14,626 nt of DNA from Bacteroidota bacterium (lineage in GTDB: Bacteria > Bacteroidota > Bacteroidia > Chitinophagales > Chitinophagaceae), in the NCBI GenBank assembly GCA_023429365.1, contig JAEYVW010000088.1, forward strand, positions 1 to 14,626, given 5' to 3'. A model generated the notes under the pieces. That model searched no databases. It saw nothing but the letters and a program-made list of their open reading frames with translations, and was not told the origin of the DNA. The translations under genes and the position numbers were made by a program. Shown here piece by piece: positions 8,207-14,626 of the stretch; within the stretch, counting starts at the first letter, position 1, and every line of letters begins with the position of its first letter.

Positions 8207-8350
8207 CTATGCAGGTTTGCCCTGGCCAACTAAAACAAAATGTGCAGGAAGCACCATCGTTTCGCCGTTCTTTTGGATAATCGGTCCTAACGTATATGTA
8301 AAATCTGTGTAATCCGTGTAATCTGTGGCAAATTCGTGCAATTCGTGTCA
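8207..8350 (-). pseudogene. Possible relic of an unidentified coding sequence
   Basis: On the minus strand, 46 codons are open between a TGA (complement of 8348-8350) and a TAG (complement of 8207-8209). There is no ATG at the beginning. The part outside the repeat array reads like real protein: TLGPIIQKN, then GETMVLPAHFVLVGQGKP, then the stop. The upstream part is simply the translated repeat (TDYTDYTDF). I do not recognise the family. It may be the 3' end of a gene cut off by the repeat, or a chance reading. Confidence 0.25.
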
Positions 8351-8357
8351 TTCGTGG
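8302..8357. repeat. Six-copy degenerate 9-bp tandem repeat, arranged 3 + 3
   Basis: The units are AATCTGTGT (8302), AATCCGTGT (8311), AATCTGTGG (8320), a CA insertion (8329-8330), AATTCGTGC (8331), AATTCGTGT (8340) and CATTCGTGG (8349). The consensus is AATYYGTGK. Each triplet ends in GTGG, and the first triplet uses ATCYGTG while the second uses ATTCGTG. Spacing is 9, 9, 11, 9, 9. From memory, similar ATCYGTG/ATTCGTG strings are scattered between genes in Bacteroidota and other phyla, but their function is not known to me. Confidence 0.85.
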
Positions 8358-8416
8358 CTACCCTACAATAAATTCATCCAAAAATTGTTTTAGGGATTTA
8401 ACACGCCCAGCATGTC

Positions 8417-8854
8417 ATGTCATACATTGAGTTTACCAAGGCTTATATTCATCGTCTCTGCCGGCAGATCGGCACCACAGCTGATGCTATCTATAATGAA
8501 AGCACCAGCTCCTGGTATTTCTCAAGAGGTTCCTCAACCATTGAAGTTTTCATGACCCATCCCGATGGTGGTGAGGATCCCGAGCGGGTATTTCTTCGTT
8601 GCCTGGCACCCATCTGCACACTGCCCTCGAATCCCGTCGCTCTCTTCGAACTATACCGCAAAGCCCTGGAAATTAATACCCGGCAAATGGGCATCAAATT
8701 AGGTACCCTTGAAAGCCGGGGCCTGCTCTGCCTGGTGGCCGAAAGGGACATTGAAGGCATGGATTACCAGGAGTTTGTAACCATGATCAGCGATATCGGC
8801 TTTTGGGCCGACCATTACGACAACCACCTCCAGGAACATGACGGGAAACTTTGA
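8417..8854 (+). CDS. YbjN-domain / CesT-type chaperone-like small protein
   Basis: A 145-residue soluble protein with no signal peptide or membrane segment. The pattern is an N-terminal helix (about 3-20), a beta sheet with SSWYFSRGSSTIEVFM (31-46), a turn rich in Asp and Gly (DGGEDPE), RVFLRCLAPICTLPSNPVALFELYRKALEINTRQMGIKLG (57-96), LLCLVAERD (103-111), and a final helix MDYQEFVTMISDIGFWADHYDNHL (115-138). This alpha-beta-beta-alpha-beta-alpha order with the central LxPICxLP..N...L...LL.LN-like segment matches the YbjN / type III chaperone-like superfamily. Members bind partner proteins; in free-living Bacteroidota they occur without a type III secretion system. The ATG at 8417 is chosen because another ATG at 8412 is out of frame. 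The next gene starts 129 bases downstream. Assignment is by fold pattern, so moderate confidence. Confidence 0.65.
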   Translation: MSYIEFTKAYIHRLCRQIGTTADAIYNESTSSWYFSRGSSTIEVFMTHPDGGEDPERVFLRCLAPICTLPSNPVALFELYRKALEINTRQMGIKLGTLESRGLLCLVAERDIEGMDYQEFVTMISDIGFWADHYDNHLQEHDGKL

Positions 8855-8864
8855 CCTCCGCCGC

Positions 8865-8878
8865 TGGTAACATTACCA
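8865..8878. repeat. Short palindrome TGGTAA-CA-TTACCA
   Basis: Perfect 6-base arms with a 2-base centre, 10 bases after the YbjN-like stop and 105 bases before the AsmA-like start. The size would suit a small operator, but no cognate regulator is in the window and there is no clear promoter beside it. Chance is possible. Confidence 0.3.
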
Positions 8879-8983
8879 CAGATATAAACGTTAATTATAC
8901 GGGCCAGCTATGTATTTAACTGGTTTTGTGTTTTTTAGCAACCCGAAATTGACTAAATTCAAATCTTAATCTTTCCGCACCTG

Positions 8984-11900
8984 ATGCCGAAACCAGTGTC
9001 ATCTAAAATTCTCAAGATCACTGCCTTTATCCTGGGCGGTATCCTGCTATTGATGACAGCTTTTCATTTCTGGTTTATCAACCATGCCGAACGACTCATC
9101 GAAGACATGGTGCATACGCAATCAGACGGCAGACTCCGCTTAAAGGTGGATAAATTCAAATTCAATTGGTTTAGCTATAATATGGAATTGCACAGAGCAA
9201 ATTTCTCCTCAACCGATTCCGCGGCTGCTACATCTTATGAATTCAATATTCCCCGCGTGGGCGTCAGGGTGAAAGAGATCTTTCCGCTTGTTTTTGAAAA
9301 AAGAATACTGATCGACTCGATGCATGTGTACTATCCTGATATCCGGGTTATCCGTTTACGATCAAAAGACACAACGGCAACAAGCGATACCGGGCTTTCC
9401 CTGCCGCATGAAATGGGAAGGATCTATAATTCAATCCAGGATGCGCTAAAAGTTTTGAAAGTGGACAGGTTCAGAATTGACAAAGGCCGGTTCTCCCTGA
9501 TCAATAAAATCCATCCCGAAGAACCGCCGGTGGTGATCACCGATATCAATTTCCAACTCGACAACCTGCTGGTGGATACAACCCAGACGGGCAACGAGCA
9601 AAAGATATTATTCAGCGATAATGTTTCCCTGCACACAAGTCACCAGGATATACTCTTCCCCGATGGCAGGCACAGGCTAAGTTTTCGTAATTTCCGAATC
9701 AACCTGCTCAATAAGATCGTGGAATTTGACAGTTGTACCGTTGTCGCAACCCGGGATGATAGTACTGGGAATTCCTTCCAGGTATTCTTTGACAAATTAC
9801 AAATGACCAATATCGATTTCGCGGCCGTTTATCATCACGAGATCATCAAAGCCGATTCGGTGTATTGTATCAATCCGAGATTCAGACTGGATGTAACAAT
9901 AGATAAAGAGAAAAATGATCCTGCTCTTCAATCCCCCCGACTGGATGAATTGGTCCGGCAACTGACTGGAAATATGCAACTCGCTTTCGTGGTGGTGGAG
10001 AACGCGTCATTTGATATCAATACCACGAGATCGGGAAGCCTGAGCTCCTTTACTTCTGATGATAATAACTTCGAATTGCAGGGACTGCAGATCAATAAAT
10101 ATGGTCCCAAGCCGCTGACCGTCGAAAAATTTGTAATGGCCATCCGCAATTACGAAAACTTTTTGAGCGATAGTACCTATTCGATCCAGTTCGACAGCAT
10201 CCTGATCAATGACAACCGGATAAGTCTGAGCAATTTCACTTATAAGGAACTGGAGGAGGGCAGGGTGATCAATAACCTCAGCATGCCGCAATTTGAGTTG
10301 CAGGGTCTTTCATGGGATGATCTCGTGTTTAACAAACAGCTAAGCGCAAAAAGAGTAAACCTCTACCGGCCGGTGATCAACTATACCGTTGTTCAGAAAA
10401 AAAACAATCCACGTGATGTTTTCCAGTTACTCGCCGGCATTGGGCATTTCATGCAACTCGAGAACCTGGATATCACGGACGGACAAGTCAATCTTTTTTT
10501 CGCGAATAATATTCAACTGCATCTACAGAACGCGGATATTTCCGTCTTGGGCAGGCGGCTGGTGGATTCAAAAAAACTTCACAACATCCAAAACGCTGTT
10601 ACCAGCCTTCATTTTAAAAAAGGCGTTTTTAAAATGCGTCAGCTGACAGCCGATCTCAGCGACGTCAGCTTTTCCGGCTATCCCGACAATCACCTGCAGG
10701 CCGGAACCATGCAGATCCGAAACCCGGATGAGATCGACATCATTGCCCGCCAGGCTTCCATCCGATCCATGCTGATCAACGATGATATACAACAGTCAGC
10801 TATCAATGGCGTGAGCTGGAAAGAAGCGGAGATCAACTTAAACACTTTTCCGCAGCAGACAAAAAGCAGTTCAGCCGTATTCCAGCTAAAAGATATTCAC
10901 GGTGAAAACACGAAAATAAATATCAGGGATAGCAGCAGGCATTTGACCGCGTGGCTTGAGGCCGTGAAAGCAGATGAACTCACAACAAGCAGCGGTAATA
11001 AAATTCGTATCACCGGTCTTTCGGCATCCGGAAAAGAGCTTGAATACAAAAATGTTTATGACAACCTGCAGGTGAACGGTTTTAATTTCACGGATCATGA
11101 GACTTCTGTTTTCAGGAATGTGCGTTACTCCAATTATAACTCCGGCGATTCGATCGATGTATTGCTACCTGTGTTGGAGATCGTGGCCGATGTAACCGGT
11201 ATGATCGATGGACAGGTCAATACGGCGATGCTAAAGATCAGACAGCCTCAAATCGATATCAGGATGGGTCTTTCGGATGATAATGATGACCTTGATGATG
11301 CACCCTGGCCCGAAACAAAGATCGGCAGGCTGGTGATTGATGAACCGCAGCTGAAGTATTCCAGGCAGAGAGATGAAGGCATCAGTTCGCTTAACTGGGA
11401 TGGCAAAGGAAACTCACTGGAATTTTCGGATCTGCGCACAGGTGGTAAAACAAATAAATCTTTAACAGCACAAAGCCTTGCTCTTACCCTACACAAATTC
11501 TCTTATAAATCTGCAAAAGGCCGGAGCATCGACGCTGGTGATGGTAGTATCGGTCTCAAGCTCGATAGTATCCGCATTTCGCTTAATGATGCGGGTGCCT
11601 GGGACTGGAGGACAAGGATCCGGCTTCTCGAGGCCAACAAATTTGCCATGGATAGTCTCGGTAAACATGCGGGCCGCCTGGCGATTGAAAAGGTTAAACT
11701 CGACAACCTGGTGGTGAGTTCTTCCAATCTGCTAAACCTGCGTGATATCCTGCGATCCAATGCGGCCTTCAGACTTCACGAGTTAACCGGAAGTTATCAT
11801 AATGAAAACCATCTTTTCGACTGGTACAATACCGGCTACGATAAGTATACAAAATATTTTACCGCTGACTCTTTTTCCTACAGGCCGGCAAAAGATCTAA

Positions 11901-12805
11901 AAACATTTGTTGCCGACTCACGCTACCAGGCCGACTACCTCACTGCGCAGACAGGTGCTATTTCCATCGGACCATTCGATATTGGCCGCTACGCCAAAGA
12001 CAGTGTACTTGACCTGGGAGAAGTGACCATAAAGGATGCGAGGCTGACAGATTTCAGGGATAAACGAGTTCCTCGGGAGCCTGGAATTGTTCGGTCGCTT
12101 CCTGCAAACCTCGTGAGGAAAATCCCGGTACGCCTGCTGGCGGATGCGGTCAACCTTACCAATGCGCATGTGGTTTATGAAGAAGTGAATGAAAAAACAG
12201 GCGCAACAGGCAAGATAGTTGTCGAACAGCTGGAAGGAAAGATTAAAGGTGTTCGCAATTATAACCTGTCGGATGATGACAGCCTCCATATCCATGCCAC
12301 TGCCCGGCTTGAAGGAAAACTTTTTACGCGGCTCAACATCCATGAATCCTATATTGATCCACTTGGTGGTTTTGTTATGAATGTAAAAATGGACTCCGCT
12401 GATCTCCGGATATTCAATCCAGTTTTAAAACCCCTGATCTCCGCAGAACTGAAATCAGGGTACCTGGATAGTTTAACCATGCAGGTAAAAGGCCGGGAAG
12501 CTTTCGCGGATGGAAAAATAAAAATGATCTATCGTGATCTGAAAATACGCGTTACAGGTAATGAAAACAAAAAGCAACTATTTGGCGGGCGCCTGAGAAG
12601 TTTCTTTGCAAATACTGTGGTAAGAAATCATAATAAAAAGAATACGGCTACCGTATTTACTTACCGTCTGCGTGACCGCTCAGCTGTGAATTACCTGGTC
12701 AAAATCACCTTTAGCGGCATCAGCAGCAGTATTGGTCTCAAAAAAACGGACCGCGAAGCAAGGAAAAACAAAATCCTTCTAAAAAAGGCCGCGAAGTCTA
12801 AATAA
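8984..12805 (+). CDS. Very large AsmA/TamB-like envelope protein
   Basis: The 1273-residue protein has one N-terminal membrane segment (about 9-31, ILKITAFILGGILLLMTAFHFWF) after a short basic start. It then has an AsmA-type opening in which FKFNWFSYNMELHRANF leads to repeated short beta segments such as IDSMHVYYPDIRVIRL. Segments of the form I-x-L/I-DxP-x-I-x-Y recur (VNLYRPVINYTV, LVIDEPQLKYSR), as expected for a long repeating-beta-groove (bridge-like) protein. The C-terminal domain (about 1127-1260) has MDSADLRIFNPVLKPLISAELKSGYLDS, then RLRSFFANTVVRN, and YLVKITFSGI, a conserved ending of Bacteroidota AsmA/DUF748-like proteins. It finishes with a basic tail (KKAAKSK). The likely site is the inner membrane, with the body in the periplasm reaching towards the outer membrane. 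Lipid transfer or outer-membrane homeostasis is the inferred role from distant AsmA/TamB relatives. No catalytic motif is seen. Confidence 0.75.
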   Translation: MPKPVSSKILKITAFILGGILLLMTAFHFWFINHAERLIEDMVHTQSDGRLRLKVDKFKFNWFSYNMELHRANFSSTDSAAATSYEFNIPRVGVRVKEIFPLVFEKRILIDSMHVYYPDIRVIRLRSKDTTATSDTGLSLPHEMGRIYNSIQDALKVLKVDRFRIDKGRFSLINKIHPEEPPVVITDINFQLDNLLVDTTQTGNEQKILFSDNVSLHTSHQDILFPDGRHRLSFRNFRINLLNKIVEFDSCTVVATRDDSTGNSFQVFFDKLQMTNIDFAAVYHHEIIKADSVYCINPRFRLDVTIDKEKNDPALQSPRLDELVRQLTGNMQLAFVVVENASFDINTTRSGSLSSFTSDDNNFELQGLQINKYGPKPLTVEKFVMAIRNYENFLSDSTYSIQFDSILINDNRISLSNFTYKELEEGRVINNLSMPQFELQGLSWDDLVFNKQLSAKRVNLYRPVINYTVVQKKNNPRDVFQLLAGIGHFMQLENLDITDGQVNLFFANNIQLHLQNADISVLGRRLVDSKKLHNIQNAVTSLHFKKGVFKMRQLTADLSDVSFSGYPDNHLQAGTMQIRNPDEIDIIARQASIRSMLINDDIQQSAINGVSWKEAEINLNTFPQQTKSSSAVFQLKDIHGENTKINIRDSSRHLTAWLEAVKADELTTSSGNKIRITGLSASGKELEYKNVYDNLQVNGFNFTDHETSVFRNVRYSNYNSGDSIDVLLPVLEIVADVTGMIDGQVNTAMLKIRQPQIDIRMGLSDDNDDLDDAPWPETKIGRLVIDEPQLKYSRQRDEGISSLNWDGKGNSLEFSDLRTGGKTNKSLTAQSLALTLHKFSYKSAKGRSIDAGDGSIGLKLDSIRISLNDAGAWDWRTRIRLLEANKFAMDSLGKHAGRLAIEKVKLDNLVVSSSNLLNLRDILRSNAAFRLHELTGSYHNENHLFDWYNTGYDKYTKYFTADSFSYRPAKDLKTFVADSRYQADYLTAQTGAISIGPFDIGRYAKDSVLDLGEVTIKDARLTDFRDKRVPREPGIVRSLPANLVRKIPVRLLADAVNLTNAHVVYEEVNEKTGATGKIVVEQLEGKIKGVRNYNLSDDDSLHIHATARLEGKLFTRLNIHESYIDPLGGFVMNVKMDSADLRIFNPVLKPLISAELKSGYLDSLTMQVKGREAFADGKIKMIYRDLKIRVTGNENKKQLFGGRLRSFFANTVVRNHNKKNTATVFTYRLRDRSAVNYLVKITFSGISSSIGLKKTDREARKNKILLKKAAKSK

Positions 12806-12866
12806 GTTACCCCGATTTTCATGTTTATCATGTTCCTTTCTCATGAAAGTGAATTAAAAAAACGCT

Positions 12867-12874
12867 TATCTTCG
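12867..12874 (+). promoter_or_regulatory. Likely -7 promoter box of the fadN-like gene
   Basis: TATCTTCG matches the Bacteroidetes -7 consensus TAnnTTTG at five of six fixed bases (C for T at position 7). No good TTTG -33 element is found about 20 bases upstream, so the promoter may need an activator, or this box may be wrong. If used, transcription would begin about where the following palindrome starts. Confidence 0.4.
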
Positions 12875-12880
12875 ACCAAC

Positions 12881-12906
12881 AAAATAGTTGTTTAACTAAC
12901 TATTTT
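12881..12906. promoter_or_regulatory. 26-bp palindrome before fadN, possible TetR-type operator
   Basis: AAAATAGTT (12881-12889) and AACTATTTT (12898-12906) are perfect 9-base arms around GTTTAACT. A second, overlapping palindrome TAGTT-GTTT-AACTA lies inside it. It sits 23 bases before the ATG and 6 bases after the putative -7 box, where a bound repressor would block transcription. Beta-oxidation genes are commonly controlled by TetR-family FadR repressors responding to acyl-CoA; no regulator gene is in the window. An alternative is a weak AT-rich terminator for the AsmA-like gene, since six T residues (12903-12908) end the repeat. Confidence 0.5.
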
Positions 12907-12929
12907 TTACAGCCAAATTTTAAGACTAT

Positions 12930-14626
12930 ATGAATCGCACGATTAAAAAAATAGCTGTCCTCGGCAGCGGTGTCATGGGATCTAGGATTGCCTGCCATTT
13001 TGCAGGTGTAGGTTTACAGGTCTTATTGCTGGACATGGTCCCCAGGGAAGCCGCGGAGAGTACAAAGCCCGCGGAAAGAAATAAACTGGTGAATGATGCG
13101 TTGACCGCAGCTGTAAAAAGTAATCCCTCCCCTGTTTATACCAAGGATGTTGTTAAGAAAATCACCACCGGCAATTTCGACGACAACATGAAAGATATTG
13201 CCGGCTGCGACTGGATCATTGAAGTGGTGGTGGAGCGCCTCGATATAAAAAAACTGATTTATGATAAAGTAGAACAGTTTCGCAAACCTGGCACCCTGGT
13301 TACTTCCAATACTTCCGGTATCCCGATCCACATGATGTCTGAAGGCCGCTCGGAAGATTTCAGGAAACATTTTTGTGGCACACACTTCTTTAATCCGCCA
13401 CGTTACCTGCGGTTGCTGGAAATCATCCCTACACCGGATACCGACTCCGCCGTGGTTGATTTCCTGATGCACTATGGCGATCTGTACCTCGGTAAAACAA
13501 CCGTTTTGTGTAAAGACACCCCTGCATTTATCGCAAATCGCATTGGTGTGTATGGGATCATGTCGATATTTCGGCTGGTTGACAAACTTGGACTTTCAAT
13601 CGATGAAATAGATGCCCTGACCGGTCCGATCATTGGCAGGCCTAAATCAGCAACTTTCAGGACAGCGGATGTTGTTGGTATCGATACCCTCGTAAAAGTG
13701 GCCAAAGGCGTGCAGGATAATTGCCCAAATGATGAAGCCCGTGATACATTCTCCATTCCCGAATGGCTGAATAAGGTTCTTGAAAAAAACTGGCTTGGTG
13801 ATAAAACAGGACAGGGCTTTTTTAAGAAAATAAAATTACCCATCACTCAGGGCAGTCCTGAAGAACGAAAATCAGATAAAGAAATACAGGTTTTAAACCT
13901 TTCGACCCTGGAATACGAACCCCGTAAAAAGTCGAAGTTCGCCACGATCGAAACCGCAAAACCTATTGACGATCTCAACACAAGATTGAAAATGCTGGTA
14001 GCAGGCCAGGATAAGGCGGGTGAATTCTATCGCCATTTTCATTACGGATTATTTTCCTATATCTCTCATCGTATCCCCGAGATCAGCGATGAGTTGTATC
14101 GTGTTGATGATGCAATGATGGCCGGATTCGGATGGGAGATCGGTGCTTTCGAAAGCTGGGATGTACTGGGTGTTGAAAAAACTGCAAAAGCCATGCAGGA
14201 TGCGGGCTATGCCGTTGCCCCTTGGGTGAAAGAAATGCTGGAAGCCGGTCATAAATCATTTTACAAGGTTGAAGCCGGTAAAAAATATTTCTACGATTCC
14301 GCATCTAAGTCATACAAACCCTTACCCGGTGGCGAAGCGTTTATCGTCATGAGCAACTACCAGGACAAACTGGTTTGGAAAAACGCAAGCTGTAAACTTT
14401 ATAATCTCGGCGATGATGTACTAGGCCTGCAATGGTTTACCAAGATGGGCAGCATCGGCGGCGATGTACTCAGCGGCATTCAAACCGCTATCGATAAAGC
14501 TGAAAAAGGTTATAAAGGCCTCGTGATCGCCAATGAAGGTCCCAACTTTTCTGCGGGTGCAAATGTGGGTATGATCTTCATGCTCGCCATCGACCAGGAA
14601 TATGATGAACTCGATATGGCCATCCG
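12930..14626 (+). CDS. fadN: 3-hydroxyacyl-CoA dehydrogenase / enoyl-CoA hydratase fusion (FadN-like), 5' part
   Basis: An ATG at 12930 opens a frame that is still open at the right edge; 565 codons are seen, of roughly 790-800 expected. The NAD-binding Rossmann loop is GSGVMGS (12-18). The dehydrogenase active site has THFFNPP with catalytic His152 and Glu164 in LLEI. KDTPAFIANRIG introduces the C-terminal helical dehydrogenase domain. After a linker, VIANEGPNFSAGANVGM (532-548) is the oxyanion-hole region of an enoyl-CoA hydratase/crotonase domain, which continues beyond the window. The order dehydrogenase then hydratase is that of Bacillus FadN and its Bacteroidota relatives, and the reverse of E. 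coli FadB. It carries out the hydration and oxidation steps of fatty-acid beta-oxidation in the cytoplasm. A thiolase (fadA) and acyl-CoA dehydrogenase (fadE) often follow, which I infer but cannot see. Confidence 0.93.
   Translation, partial: MNRTIKKIAVLGSGVMGSRIACHFAGVGLQVLLLDMVPREAAESTKPAERNKLVNDALTAAVKSNPSPVYTKDVVKKITTGNFDDNMKDIAGCDWIIEVVVERLDIKKLIYDKVEQFRKPGTLVTSNTSGIPIHMMSEGRSEDFRKHFCGTHFFNPPRYLRLLEIIPTPDTDSAVVDFLMHYGDLYLGKTTVLCKDTPAFIANRIGVYGIMSIFRLVDKLGLSIDEIDALTGPIIGRPKSATFRTADVVGIDTLVKVAKGVQDNCPNDEARDTFSIPEWLNKVLEKNWLGDKTGQGFFKKIKLPITQGSPEERKSDKEIQVLNLSTLEYEPRKKSKFATIETAKPIDDLNTRLKMLVAGQDKAGEFYRHFHYGLFSYISHRIPEISDELYRVDDAMMAGFGWEIGAFESWDVLGVEKTAKAMQDAGYAVAPWVKEMLEAGHKSFYKVEAGKKYFYDSASKSYKPLPGGEAFIVMSNYQDKLVWKNASCKLYNLGDDVLGLQWFTKMGSIGGDVLSGIQTAIDKAEKGYKGLVIANEGPNFSAGANVGMIFMLAIDQEYDELDMAI

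Larger units (their letters stand above)
8081..8416. other. 336-base intergenic region after metG
   Basis: No convincing intact gene is seen on either strand. The region holds a six-copy 9-bp repeat (8302-8357), an overlapping minus-strand open stretch (8207-8350) that may be a decayed coding fragment, an inverted repeat GACGCA/TGCGTC with a 13-base loop (8148-8172), and a short inverted repeat CTGCA/TGCAG (8197-8214). The first part (8081-8130) is AT-rich. I see no strong intrinsic terminator for metG and no confident promoter for the following gene. Confidence 0.6.

Noticed and set aside
8302..8357. CRISPR-like array
   Set aside because: The units are 9 bp in direct tandem with no spacers, so this is a simple degenerate tandem repeat and no cas gene is present.
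12836..12849. CTTTC-TCAT-GAAAG hairpin as terminator for the AsmA-like gene
   Set aside because: The stem is only 5 bp and AT-rich, and it is followed by an A tract instead of a T tract on the coding strand.
13023..13846. Two minus-strand open frames (149 and 124 codons) under the right-edge gene
   Set aside because: The plus strand here encodes the dehydrogenase motifs GSGVMGS and HFFNPP continuously, so the minus frames are shadows.

Overview
The window reads as chromosomal DNA from a member of the Bacteroidota, most likely a Chitinophagaceae-type bacterium. The signs are start codons without clear Shine-Dalgarno sequences, a TTTTG-N20-TATTTTTG promoter of the Bacteroidetes sigma-factor type in front of the methionyl-tRNA synthetase gene, several RRxF (Tat-type) signal peptides, a very large AsmA-like protein, and a dehydrogenase-first/hydratase-second beta-oxidation fusion. 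This placement is inference from gene content and motifs; no marker gene was searched. There are no rRNA or tRNA genes, no CRISPR array, and no complete insertion sequence.

Left block (1-2277, + strand): the 3' part of a TPR-like protein of unknown function that enters from the left edge, then a small Tat-exported Dabb-domain protein and a membrane-anchored alpha/beta hydrolase. The last two are 32 bases apart and probably co-transcribed.

Central minus-strand block (5897 down to 2295): a tight three-gene unit made of an exported S66 LD-carboxypeptidase, an exported amidase-signature lipoprotein, and a cytoplasmic S66 LD-carboxypeptidase. The gaps are 1 and 14 bases. The two S66 proteins are clear paralogues placed either side of the amidase. 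This is the most system-like part of the window. I infer a peptide-trimming or cell-wall-peptide recycling route split between envelope and cytoplasm, or a self-immunity or detoxification role like that of the S66 enzyme MccF.

Right block (5993-14626, + strand): metG (full-length methionyl-tRNA synthetase with the C-terminal tRNA-binding domain), divergent from the S66 unit. Next comes a 336-base intergenic region with six copies of a 9-bp repeat and a possible relic of a coding sequence. It is followed by a YbjN/CesT-like small protein, a 1273-residue AsmA/TamB-like single-pass envelope protein, and the start of a FadN-like 3-hydroxyacyl-CoA dehydrogenase/enoyl-CoA hydratase that runs off the right edge. 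A 26-bp palindrome just upstream of that last gene looks like a TetR-family operator.

Most of the window is ordinary chromosomal content. The points that deserve follow-up are the S66-amidase-S66 operon, the split 9-bp repeat array, the palindrome before fadN, and the unassigned peptide relic next to the repeat.
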